DNA of 64,000 bases from Epiperipatus broadwayi (Eukaryota > Onychophora > Udeonychophora > Euonychophora > Peripatidae), in NCBI GenBank assembly GCA_028023455.1, contig JAQFVV010006246.1, forward strand, positions 1,725,501 through 1,789,500. Reading direction: 5' to 3'. Each line of letters starts with the position of its first letter. Position 1 is the first letter of the stretch. Below, one piece after another: positions 36,543 through 49,800 of this stretch. The translations under genes were made by a program, and so were the position numbers. Under the pieces are notes generated by a model that was given only the letters and a program-made list of their open reading frames with translations, was not told the origin of the DNA and did not search any database.

Positions 36543-37848
36543 TAGTGATTTGTATACATCAGTATCTCATTGAAATGCATGATTAGAATCTTAATAATGT
36601 TTGCCTTCATGAGTGTATTTGTGATGCTCATTATATTTTAACTCAAAATAAATGATTTTTTTTTTCAAATGCATTGATTTGTTGTATATACCCAACCATT
36701 ATGACAAAACAACTTTTGACTTTCTATTGAAATATCATATTATTAAAGTCATATGCTTTAGTGCTGCTTTGATAAACAATAGAGATTGGCTATGTTAAAA
36801 CATAATTCTCTTTGATTTTTTTTAGTATTGATTTTACAGATCTTTACACTAATTTGTTTTATAATTCAGTCTCAAAAATGCATGCTATTAATTAAGGATA
36901 GTTTTTTAAAAGTGCATTAACTGTTTTAAATTTTTTACATTATTAGATAGATTTTTATTAAATGATGTTAACAATTGATACAATTTCTACTAAGTATAAT
37001 CAAAATGATATCATGAATTTTTACGGTTTAATAATTATCATTGCTTACAATTAAAAATTTAATCTTACTTATATAAATAGTATTTGAACTCTTAGAAATG
37101 CATATGCCTTCACTTTTACAATTCATTTGCATTAGTAAGTAGATTGCACCATATATTTGTCAGTAGAATTTAATTGTACATGTTTCAATGCAGACAGAAA
37201 ATAGAATATATATATATATTATTTTAATGTCTCAATACAAAGCATCATAATTAAGACTTTAAACATTAGTGCTTATGTAAGACAACAAAATTATTTTTTA
37301 AAATTCTAATTTGTATAAAAGATTTTCACATCATTTTGAAAATAATTTAACAGTTTAATATGATTAACATTACATAAAATCAGACACTCTGGGAAAGCTG
37401 CACTTATTACAAATATTTCTTAGTTTTCTTTCTGAACTATCTTTAAGTTAAAGTATGTGGTAGGTATAGTGGGTCTTATTTTCTAGTAACTTATAAGATT
37501 AACCTTTTAGAATTTTACTTTTATGTGTTTTCATTTTATTTTTTGATGTTGCTGTTTCTATTTTTTTTAATGAAAACAAATATTTACACAAAAATATTTT
37601 GATAAACAAACAATAGTTTGTTCTAAAATAAGAATTGATTCCATTGTTTTAAAAAAGATTGTATAGCTAACTTTAATTGTGCAATGGTGATAAAGTGATT
37701 GTGAAAGTTAAAGTTTGTTTTGACTTATGTCAGCCATTTTTCCAATCCATGTAAATATTTTTTTTTTTCTTTTTGTAATTGAATGTAATTTTGAAGATAA
37801 TTTTTGTAAACACTCTTAAGTTTGTTTATCCTTACTTGCTTCTTGTAG
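36543..37848 (+). other. Intron sequence, no feature seen
   Basis: A+T-rich; ends in a pyrimidine-rich tract and the acceptor at 37847-37848. Confidence 0.6.
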
Positions 37849-38046
37849 TAACATGTGGTGGATCATTATCAGGAGGAAGTGGTATCATCAGCAGCCCCAA
37901 TTATCCATTTCCATATGGTCATAACTTAGACTGTGAATGGTTTGTTACTGGATACACAGGACATTATCTTAGCTTTGAATTTTATGATCTGTCAACATCT
38001 TCAAACTGTAGTGATTTTGTAGAAATTAGAGAAAATAATAAAATCG
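37849..38046 (+). CDS. CUB-domain gene, exon B (first half of a CUB domain)
   Basis: A 198-bp exon between acceptor 'cttgtag' and donor ATCG|gtaagt; phase 1 in, phase 1 out. The protein reads V-TCGGSLSGGSGIISSPNYPF, then YGHNLDCEWFVTGYTGHYLS, FEFYDLSTSSNCSDFVEIRE. It contains the hallmark C-G-G start, S-P-N-Y-P, the second cysteine in C-x-W and the third cysteine before D-F-V-E-I. The pattern is that of cubilin and related multi-CUB proteins. A Met-initiated reading extended upstream (37779) runs through the splice acceptor and is not the start of the gene. Confidence in the domain and in its borders is high. Confidence 0.93.
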
Positions 38047-39698
38047 GTAAGTTTATTTAATACAAATTGATATTTTTTAATGTTTACATAAAATCATTTG
38101 AAAATATTTTTATTGTATGGTTTGCTCAGAAGCTTTATGACTGGAAATGACAAAATGAAGTCACAATCCATGGATCTTGGGCTTCAGAATCTACCACTGC
38201 CTTAAATTCCACAAGGACCATAATAGAAGCAGTTATAAAAAAAGAAATTGAATTGATTATATTTTTCTGAAATAATGGAACAAAGAATAAAATCAGAAAT
38301 TATTTCAGTCCGATTTAAGAGAGAATCAAAATGTGGAATGGAATTGGAAAGTGTGTATACCAATAAATGAAATCTTTTTATTCAAATTTAAGAATTCTAT
38401 AATTTTCCAACATAATTTTTAGTTCAACTTTGTTTTGATATAATTAAGATGTTGGGATATTTTAGGTAGTAATTTGAATAATTTAATTTTACATTCTGAA
38501 AAATATTGCCATAGGAGCATCTCACTTTTGAATGAAGATTTTAATATTTTGCTTATTCTGATAACAAATAATGTTTCTTAAAGAGAATGTAATGTTACAA
38601 TTACCTAATGATTTTAGTTACAGTTGATTGAAAGCTAGACTGCATTTCTTCACTCAATTTATTGTACATGAATATACTTTGATACACTAGTTTATAAGCT
38701 TTTTAAAAGTATAAGTTATTTATAGCAATTTGAATATTTAAACAGAAATCATATAAAAATTGTTATATCATAAGTTAGTCAGTTTTCATGTTCATGAAGA
38801 ATTTCCAAGACTGATAACTTTTTCGATACTTATCACTAATCATTATAAGGACAGTAGCACATTGATAGAATAGCAGACTTAAGAATTGAAAAATTCTCAT
38901 TAGTAAACAAAAACACATTCAGCCTTTCTAGAATCACAATAAACATGTTCAAAGTAAAAACAAACTAACCAATGAATTACCATGGTGTAAATAACTTAAA
39001 TGAAAAGAGCCTTTTGTTTTGTATAATCTATAGCTTTTTTGTCAAGGTCCTTTTTACATACCTACTAATCTATTCTGATTCTTAGTTATGTCATTATTAT
39101 AAATCTGCAAATATTAAAATATTTATTTGAGGACTCTTAATAACTTGCTGTTATTAAATTGTTTTTGTTTATCTGTAAATAGGTGTAGACCCAAACTGGA
39201 TTATCCTAATCTATTTTTGGCAAACTAATGTGAAACCTATTAATGTTTTGTAGAACTAATTTATTCAGATAATATATCTCTGATGAATTAAGTATTAATG
39301 GAATATAAATGTTCTTAATCTTAATAATTTAATCAACATTTTGTCTTTATTTCAGAAATATTAAATGTTCTAACCTATGACAGTCAACCAGTGTTATAAA
39401 CTCAGCTTATTATTTTTTATTATATCATCTGATAAATCATGATTAATATATTTAGGCAAAATGTTTTTTTTTTTTTTTACAAATCCATTTTAATTTTATA
39501 AAATTGTATAATATAAAAAAATATTCACCATGCATTGATTTTTGTGTATACCTTGAAGACTATCTGTTAAGAACTAAAATTAATTATTTGATTTGAAACT
39601 CTTCAAATTATAAGAATGGTGTTAGTATCAGTAATCCATTCTATAAAATTTAATGATGCATTATTTTTGGTAATAAGTACCATTTAATTTTTTAATAG
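38047..39698 (+). other. Intron between CUB exons B and C
   Basis: 1652 bases, A+T-rich, GT..AG, with no transposon recognised. Confidence 0.8.
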
Positions 39699-39839
39699 GT
39701 CCTCTTCTTGGTGTGTATTGTGGAGACGATATTCCAATTATTCCTGATACAGCGGGTAGTAAAGCTTATATTCATTTCCACAGTGATAGAGAGATTGATT
39801 CTAGAGGATTTAAGCTTCAATTTAATTCAAGTCAAGATG
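39699..39839 (+). CDS. CUB-domain gene, exon C (second half of the same CUB domain)
   Basis: A 141-bp exon between acceptor 'tttaatag' and donor GATG|gtaatt; phase 1 in and out. The split codon G|GT gives Gly, so the join with exon B reads ENNKI-G-PLLGVYCGDD. It continues DTAGSKAYIHFHSDREIDSR and GFKLQFNSSQD, completing the fourth cysteine (Y-C-G), the H-F-x-S-D strand and the final G-F of the domain. Exons B and C together make one full CUB domain of about 111 residues with four cysteines, the usual size. A RTE fragment sits about 150 bases downstream in the following intron. Confidence 0.93.
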
Positions 39840-39988
39840 GTAATTTTTAATATATGTTTATAAAATGCGTTTTTAAAAAATATTTTAAATAATGAGCTAG
39901 TAGTATAACTTGTGTTTTTATTGTATTGATTTTACTTTACTCTCATAATCATTAAAGTAAATTAAAATTACATATTCAGATAAACTTA

Positions 39989-40892
39989 CAAAGTCAACAT
40001 TGAGAAGGGTGTCAGACAGGGTGACTCCATATCTCCAAATTTTTTTACAGCAGTGCTGCAAGAAGTATTTTGTTGATTAAAATGGGAATCTAAAGGTGAG
40101 AAAGTAATCAGAGATTATTTAAGTCATTTAGATTTTACAGATGATGTAGTTGTTTTTGAAAATAATGCTTTAGAGCTGCAACAAATGTTGCAGGAGTTAT
40201 CAGATGAAAGTAAGAAAGTAGGACTAAAGATAAATGTTAAAAAGAATAAACTAATGTTCAATGGATTTTCTCAAAATATGAAATTAAAGATTGATTATGA
40301 TGAGTTAGAAGTAGTTAACAGCTACAAATATCTTGGTCAGATTAATATAGATGGAAACATATTGGGTGAAATTAATCATAGATTTAAACATGCTTAGAGT
40401 GTTTTTGGTAAAAATAACTTGATACTAAAAGAAAATATGCCTCTATGTTTGAAGGTTTTTAATAAATGTATTATACAAGTTCTTACATATGGATCTGAGA
40501 CTTGGACACTTAATAGAAGAGCAATACAGAGACTTCAAATCACTCAAAGAAGTATGGAGATATATATATTAGGAGTAACAAGAAGAAATCAAAAAATGCA
40601 ATATATGGGTAAGAGAACAAACAGGTGTTATTGACCTCATTGAAAAGATTAAAAGACTGAAGTGGAGTTGGGCTAGACCTATTTCTAGAAGAGATGGTAA
40701 TAGATGGACAATTGAAATCTTAAACTGGAGTCCAAGAGATTGCAAAAGACCCAGAAAGAGACCACATGTGAGATGGATGAAATAGGAAAGTGTGCAGGGA
40801 TGATGTGGAGAAGCTAAAAATCGGAGAAGATGGTTTGAACTTGTAGATGTTCATCCTGCAGTGGATTGATAATGGTTGATGATGATGCCTTA
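39989..40892 (+). mobile_element. RTE-type LINE, 5'-truncated copy 2
   Basis: Starts inside the RT domain (VNIEKGVRQGDSISPNFFTA), then SHLDFTDDVVVFENNALELQ, the FxDD polymerase motif with T for A. It continues INVKKNKLMFNG, YKYLGQINIDG and the YGSETWTLNRRAIQRLQITQ region shared with the 5.9-6.5 kb copy. It has stops and frameshifts throughout and ends 'ggttgatgatgatg', the RTE-type tail. It is longer but more decayed than copy 1. It lies in sense orientation in the CUB-gene intron. Confidence 0.92.
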
Positions 40893-43800
40893 CAAATAAA
40901 ATATTATGTAGATATTATTAATCAGGCTGCTTATAATTTGATCTTTTATCTGGAGGAAATTATAAAGTTAGCCATTAAATTATAATAACCAGCAATCATT
41001 TTTTGCCATGAATTACAATTTATTTTGATTTATTAAATATTGCAATATATCTATATAAAACAATAACTTATACAATGCATTAGATTTATATTGATCAAGT
41101 AGTACTGGGTATGAATTTATTAAGGTTTTCTACATAGCATCAATCGATCATTCAAACTTATAATGGAGAGTTACACTGGAGATTTGAAAGAGTATTTTTG
41201 ATAAATAATTTATATATAAAAAATTTAAATATTTTTTCAAAGCAATTTTAAGCAAATACAAATCATATGCTTTTTTGACTTAATGATCATATTTGTATTC
41301 TATTCCTTTGTCATTTTTATTTCTGTCATTAAAAAAGTGAGATGAAGAAATATCTCTAAATCAGCTGACATGAAGATTGTAAAAATGGATTCATGGAAGG
41401 AAAAAGAATTGAACTTTATTCTTATTATTTAAATATATAAAAATGTACATAATATATGTACAGTACATATTAAAATTAGTCGTTAAAGGTGTTAATTTTC
41501 AATAGCAAAGATTGATTTAAAAGTAGATGTATAATGGAAGTAAAATATATATTAAATTCTTAATCCATAAAAGTAGCTAATTGGGAAAATCTTTAGAATG
41601 AATGTTATCAAATTGCTGATATTGCTTCTAACAACTATTTAAACAAAATTTAAAAATTCCTCCATAATTATAAATAAAGTTTTAAGTAAATAAAATGTCA
41701 TTAATCAGACCCCCTGTAATTTAACAACTTCGATCTAAGATAGTTTTGCTAGAATGTTTTGGTTTGGAAATTTTGTTTAATTTTTGAGAGAAGTAAATTT
41801 CAACTTGTTTATTGCATTAAGAGTGATTACATTTTAATTATTTTGTTTGGCACATAAGAGATAATTATAGTATTATTTAATGATTTGAGTTATATTTATT
41901 ATTTCAAGCAGTACATTGACTGTGAATATATATAATGGATATTTTATTTACCATTTTAAGTGAGTTAAATTGCCAAACTTTCAGCAAATAATAAGAGAAG
42001 AGAAAGTACAATTTTTATTTTTTAATAAATATGTATATAAAGTCATAATTTAAATATAATTATTATCCCTGAACTACTTTCCATGTCTACATTTCTATTT
42101 TTTATTTGTTTATTATTTCAAGGAACTTATACTTATATGAAAACAATATAAATAATCCTGCTGCCAAATTGTTTATAACTATGATTGACTGAGTCTCCTC
42201 CCTGAATCTACTCTTTAAAAATTGTATTCTTTAAAATGTCAGCTTCTAAAGACAAACAAAGTCATAAAAATACATTGTACATAAGGATCCAAGCCAGAAT
42301 AAAAAGACTACAAGAAGAATATAAACAAAACATATACAGTATATAATTATTTTTATTAGTCATGCATTAAACTAGAAATTATCCACTTAATTAATAATAT
42401 TTCTGTAGTGTAATTTTTACTATACCATTCTCACACAAGATAAGGGGCTGACTTCTATCCACGTTTTACATTTTTAGGAGAGGAGTAATTATAAACATAT
42501 AATCAAAGACATCTTTACCACACGTCTTGTTCTTTTAAAACTTATTAAAGAGTTTTTTTTTTTAAAAAAAAAAAGTCATAATGTATAAACAAATTAAAAA
42601 ATAATAAATATATTTTTAAGAAATGAGAAGTTTATTTCTTTATTATTGTTTTTTTTTTTTCAAATTTGATTTGAAAATAAAATTGCTTGCAAAAATATTG
42701 TATCAATTAAAAAGTAATAATAAAGAGAATGCAGATTAAACACAAACAACGGATTGCTATAGAAATTTTGACTGTAGCTAGGCAACAACAACAACAAAAG
42801 CTACCTTTGTTTGAAACTTATCATTTGGTATAGCTCACAAATTACCAGCCATGAAGATGATTTTTATTCAATTTTGTATTTATTTATCAAGGCTGATTAA
42901 AAATTTAGTCTGAATCTTTGCTCATCTTTGTGAAAATGTAATGCCCATGTACTGAAAATAAATGCCTAATTATATTTACTATTTTCAGATTTATTTGCTG
43001 TTACTGTATCAAAACATAATATTTTAAAAAATAAAGAAATCAAAGAAGAATTATTAAGCTCAATTAAAAGAAATTGTCAGAAGAATTTACTAATTTCTAC
43101 CATGTATGCAGAAGACCGAAATATATGAATAACAATTGGAGACCTGCGTGGAAATTTTAACAACTATATTAAATGCGGAAGAAAAGAGAGAAAAAAACAT
43201 AGTATATATGTTGAATTCAACAGACAAATAAAACCTAGAAAATTCAGTTGGATTATTTCAAATGACTATGATAAATAAATATTTGCAACCGACTCCTTTT
43301 TCTCTTGAATTGAACATTAAAATGTTAATATTTTTTTAATTGTATATATGTGATATAAAAGAATAAGAAGTATTCTTTTTAAATATTATAGGAGTTATAA
43401 TTATTATCAATCTTGAAAATAAGAAATCAATCAAGTTTGGGACAAATCAAAGATATATTCTTGATTCATTTATCAGGTCAAGTCTAAATGTTTTTTATCA
43501 TATATATATTTCATTTTATTGAGTATGTAAATATAAGAGAAGTTAAATTATCTATATATATATTGTAACCTTCCAGATTGGCACCAGGAAGGAATGTGGG
43601 AAGGTCGCATTTGTGTTAACAATGGTTAAAGATAATTATCTGAGAAAAATGAATTGTGATATAATTTAATATTTAAAATTGAGTTTTAGGAAAATTAAAC
43701 TTAAATTGTGGTGAGATTTGCTATTTTAAATTAGGATAAAAAAATTAAACTTTAAATGGATATATTGAATGGTGGAGTTTTGGACTATATGTTTAGTAGT

Positions 43801-46800
43801 AGATGTTTGTGTGTAGTAGAAGATTTACATGCCATAATGGGCAGATACATAGATATATTATTAATCAGAATTTTCTTTTCTATATTTTATTTATTATTTA
43901 CTGATTATGTATTGTTCATAATCTTATGTTTAAAAATGCTACAGATTATTTGTATAATAGTAAATAACATTTCTAAAATTAATAATTAATATTTAATATT
44001 TTTTTTATTATTATGTTTATTCCATCCAAACATTGTATTGTTAAAATTTTTATAAATAATATTTCTGGAAAATTTCCAAAGTTGATTGTCATAGAAACAT
44101 AGAGGGTGTGAGTGAAGAAAAACAGAGAGTTTAAAACTTGAAGAAAGTAAAAAAATTCCAAGGGAGAAGATGTAAAAAAAAATTTAAAAGAATCAATAAC
44201 TCTCTAAGAGTATTACAATAAATATAAAAAAAAACATCGCGAGGATTCTAATAATATATTTGTGAAGAATTTCTATTATACTACTAAAATAATATAACGA
44301 TGCAGAGATAGACCCAGAGGGAAGTCAGCTCCAAATTTCTGCAAAAATCATGATCCATATTCATTATCTTTAAAATACCTGGATGGCACGTAAGATAAGT
44401 AATTATGATTTACTTTAAAGTATTACCAAAAGTAAATAATATTAAAATGACAAAATTGTTTAAAATAAAGCTAGTTAAATTTTTCTTGTTAAATGCTAAA
44501 ATCAAACGCTTGATTTTCAATTTTAAGAATTTTCTATCAATATTCTGCAAATTAAAATTTAAAATGAAAAAGTTTATCTATTTAATCTTGTATCTAGAGA
44601 ATAATTTTCTACTGTATAACTTTGCAATTCATATATATATATATATAATAAAATAATTTCAATGCATGCAAATGTCATTTATAACGCCTGTCATGGAATT
44701 CTAGGATAAAAAAAAAACTCTTATCATTCTTAACAAGTTATGCTTAACAATCGAATAGACATTTTTTTATGTTATAATTTACTGTTATCTTTGAAATTAA
44801 TATGTATGTTTCTTTCAGCTTTTAAATTAAAAAAAAAAAAAAACTTAACATATAATGATGGGATATTGATAAATATTTTCGTTACTGAGTACAACAGATG
44901 TATAACCAATTTTTTTTATTTATTTATTTATTTATTTATTTTTTTAAAAAAACAAAAAAAAAAACAATGTAACTTCATGTTATTATAATCTGATAATCTA
45001 TTTTGTATGATCTAGAAATTATACTATAGGTGATTATATATATTCGAGTGTTTGCGTGATGCTATAAATTATTATTATTTGTTTTTTTTTTTAATTGTAT
45101 TTATTATGCTTAATTTTGCTAATGAACTTTATTTAAAAAAAATAAAGAATTAAAACCTTGTCTGTTATAAATTGAAGGTAGAAATGGTCAGGGACGATTA
45201 GATTATTTAGATTGAGTTTGGAGATATTATTTAACTCTCACGTATATAAGTGTAAGTGTTTTGTTAGTGCTTTCCCATGCCTTTCTTTAATTTTTGTATA
45301 GTTAATTTCAGATGGTATATACATTGATTATAACAGATAAGTGTTGTATAAATTTTTATAATATGCATAAAAGATGATTAATTTATGGCATCATCCAAGT
45401 TTTATAAATAATCTAATAAAAAGTATGTTAAAAATACATTATATTTACAATGTTATAAAAAAAAATGCACATATTCGAAAATATATGATTCACATATCAA
45501 ATATTAGTCAATTTTGGTTTTACTATAAGAGCAATGTAATTGGTTAGTAAGGTGCAATAATAATATTTTTTTTAATTTATTATTTATTTTGTCTTTTATG
45601 TTTAATAAATGTTTTATTGAATTAATAGCCCATATGAATTGCTTGATTATATATACATTCGATTCTCCATTTCCACACACACACACACACCTAGTTAACA
45701 TAACATAGTTATAGAATATATAAATTTGCCAATATAAGTCAAGTTTTATTTAATTTGTCTGGTGGTAATAAATCTCAGTATTACAATGCCAATAATATAT
45801 TTTACTTTGCTTAGAATAGATGGTGATGTGGATATAAAAGGTACCCAACCCTCATCATTATCTAACCTATACTAAATATGATAATTGATGATTATGCAAT
45901 AGTTTTATTATTGAATAGATGCTTAGAACATATTTAAATTAACAATAAAAAATTGTTGTTTGTAGACGTTTTTATCATCCTTATTTGCCTCCTATATGAA
46001 GACCATATCCTATAACCTCAACTGAGCTAAGCCATAGAATAATTACAATATAAAAATCTTTTAAATGAGTTTAAAAGCAATTTACAATTATAAATTTTAT
46101 TCTATCTTGTATAGAATTGGTGCCTGGGCATTTATAGATATAATAAAGTAAATAAGTGAAGAAGATAGAGGTTACAATATATATGTTGTTATTATAAATA
46201 AATTGTTATTATTTAAAAGCATCGTTTTATCAACTTTTCATCTGACAGATTGGATTAAATAATAATATAATGGATATAATCAGGAAATATGACTAGATCT
46301 GAATTGAGATTTCTTGGTGTTGGCTTCAGTCTGGTCATCATCTATAGTTATGATCAAATATGATTAGATTTTAGGTTATAGTCACTTTACTTTGTCCATG
46401 GTCACCCATTGGTCATTGATGAGCTAATAATCATTTTTCTAAAATAATATTTATAATAACAATTGACTATGTACTCTGTGATTCCATTATAACATATAAC
46501 TTAATAAATTTATAATTTTTATGATCTATTACCATTTTTCTGTTGTATTTTATTTTTATTTATTGTCTATATATTAATGTATGAAAATTATAAAATTAAT
46601 ATTTTATCATTTTTAAATGCTTTATTAGCTAATCTTGTAATAAGAGATTTGCATATATTTATAATCAATATACTTTTAATTGCAGATAGTTAAAAAATGA
46701 GACTCTATTTCTCTCCTGTACAATATAATTGTCAGTTTAAACATCACGCATATGATACATTCAAGTAAATTTACTTATACTTTTAAACTATTGCTGGTGG

Positions 46801-49800
46801 GTAAGAATGTGGAGATTTTAATATACATTTATAAATAGCACGACTGGATGTTAATTTTCATCTTCATGATTATAAATTATTATTGTAAAATGTTTTTTTA
46901 TATTTTTTGAATTAATTAATTTTTTCTTTTATCTTTTCTATGAATTTTAAGCTGCTTTCTTTATATTATATAGTTTAATGGGTCGTCACCTTTATCGATG
47001 TTTCTTGAAGTACTCATCTGTACATGAGTATGAGCGTGTATACCTATATACACATCTGAACCAAAAAATAAGTCCTATATATATATATATAATTGTTTTT
47101 GATATCATACACAGTATATTTATGGATCTCTAACTAAAGACTTCAAGTGCCAATATCACCCATAGGGTAAGAATTATACTGGACAATATGGAAGTATGTA
47201 ATAGGATGATAAAATGTCCCGGCCTGTGGCCAGCTTTCTCAGGGTGGGTGGTAAAATTACCAGGAGTAGATCTAACCTATTTTTAATCTTAATAAAGAGA
47301 AAAAAAACTCAAAACAAAAAAAAAACATTCATCATTTGATACATATTTATTTGTAATAATCTTTACATAAGTCAAATCAATTCTTCTTTTTTTTTCCATT
47401 TATCAAAGATTCCTATCAGTTTTCCCTTTTGTTAGCACAGATACATGAAATTCAGTAAACCCATTTTAAAATTAATTTATTATAGACATATTACACTATA
47501 GATTGATTGCCCTCTTTTTCTATTTTCTATAACTCAGTATTTCTGTGCTTCCAGATTTTGCTAGTTTACTCTTTTCTTTCTTTACCAAAACCCACACACA
47601 CAATTACGCTATAACATGTATGTTGTAACAAGGGTTTAATGATGGAAGAATTAATATAATAATAACAGTAGAAAATAATTTAACCTCTCCGTGCAAAAAG
47701 AAAAAAAAGATTCACAATTGAATCAACCAACAGTTTTTTTTTAATTATGGGGAGTTCAATTGAGTTAGCAAGGTCATATATATATATTCTAACCTATCAT
47801 TTGCACATTCACTTCCGGGCAATATAATATTAAATAAAAATGGGTTAGCTCAGTTACAGATTTCGTTTGGTTAAATGCAAATAATTGATAAATAAAATAT
47901 CCTGCATTAAAATTAAACATTCTACTATCACAATAATGAAAAGGTTCAGTTATAAAATAAATAAATAAATATTTATTATTTCATGAGACTTGAAAGTGAA
48001 AATACAGATGACAAGAAAGATTACATTGAGCCAATATCCCACAGGATACTACCTCAATGGCATAAGAATACTATCCCTCCTATTACTATCTCAAACAAAT
48101 AAACTTATAGCATTCTTACAACTTTAATAAATCCTACTCATTAAGATTAAACTAATAATTAAATCTTAATCTTTTTATCTATTATAATTTAGCTCAATAA
48201 AATCTCAGATTCATGAAATTATTCTAAGATAACCAAATCATGGTAGTAAAACATGAGAAGGGATTTTATGTCATACTCTACTACACTTAAACTAATAATA
48301 ATAATAAATAATAATATTCTTCATTGGATAGACTAATTTTATGTATCCTTTCTTTGCTATAATTTTATTACCATAATAAAATAATAAAATATTATAATAT
48401 AATCTTTTATCTTCATATAATAATGTAATAAATATGTGGTAGTATTATATAATCTGGAAAATATATGTGTGGCAGTGAATAGCATTATAATTCAATGTAC
48501 CATTATGATAATTAATTTATGACCATAAGATAATGTAAATGTGATTACTTAAAATAAATAAATACCAAGAAAATATTCAAATTCTTAAAATAATTATTTA
48601 TCTTTGTGAAAAAAATATTATGTTTAATTGAATTATTTCGTGTATCTCATGCATGGTGATGGAAAAAGAAATAGTCCTAACACACAAATTTTGAAAAACA
48701 AATTTAACAAAGTTTATTATAACACTAAAATAAAATAAACAATTTATTTACAATATTTACATTGGATATCCTCAATTTACACTGTTCTACATTTTTATTA
48801 CTTAGTTATTAAAACAATCTAGAATTTATTTAAGTCTTCATTCTCACTTAAAATAATAATAATAAAATGATACCATTTTATTTATCTCTTTCTAATTAAA
48901 CTTATGATAAATTACATTTATTTATTTTTGTTTTAAAAAAAAAATATCCTGTCTTTAAATATTATTTAACTATACTTTTTTTCTAAAAAACCATCCATAG
49001 AAACATACTACGGAAAACATAAAAAATAACATTTTCGTGAGTATGGATCTTTAAAAAAATAAACAATTTTCATTTTGCAATGTTAAAAGATGTCATATAA
49101 AATATCTACTAATAATTTATTACTAGATTTTGTGGATATCATTCACTACACTATGTTTATTAAATATAACATATCCCAATTTAATATTACTTTAATACTA
49201 TATTGTTGTAATTACCAATATATTCCCTATTATTTAATAAATACAAAATTATACTTATGCTTATTGTTTATATCGTTTTATTTTATAACATTATATATTT
49301 AAAAATATGCAATACTTATTTTAAAACAAAATAAAGCATTTAAAAGTTATTTAACATTTTAAAGAACAACTTTGTTTTATATACTTTATTCCTGAAATTT
49401 TATTATATTTCCAAAATAAATCCAAAAACATATTTTATGATTCTTTTCCCTTTTAGGATCCATTGGATTTTCAATTTCAATTTATATAAATTCTACTTCT
49501 TCTAAGTAAATGAACTTATCTCATTCAAACGATAGCCTATCTTAAACTCTAAATTATCTATTATTTCTTTTCAAATATATCATACTGTATGATGTAGTTA
49601 CTTTGCAAATCTAGATAGTGAATAGATGAGTAGGCAAGGGAAGCAAAACTAGAGTATAACTCATAGCACATCAAAAATATCATGGCACAGTGTATCTGTA
49701 AGAAATAGAAGCCTGACCTATTCTGTCTAATGTTCTCCAATACTATTAATGATGTCAAGCTATTCCTTCAGCTTTATTCAAAACATCAATACTTAAAGAA

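Noticed and set aside
37779-37848. In-frame Met upstream of CUB exon B, with a hydrophobic stretch resembling a signal peptide
   Set aside because: The hydrophobic stretch is the T-rich pyrimidine tract; a clean acceptor at 37848 and phase agreement with exon A argue for an internal exon.
39281-39310. Second CTGATGA motif as a possible hammerhead
   Set aside because: No stem II and no GAAA follow it.
44405-44656. 83-aa Lys/Phe/Ile-rich frame in the long intron
   Set aside because: Composition expected from A+T-rich DNA; no domain and no splice context.
43564-45320. 'tgtaaccttccagattggca' start and TATA-like 'cgtatataag' suggesting another LTR
   Set aside because: No second copy, no target duplication and no primer site; too weak to call.
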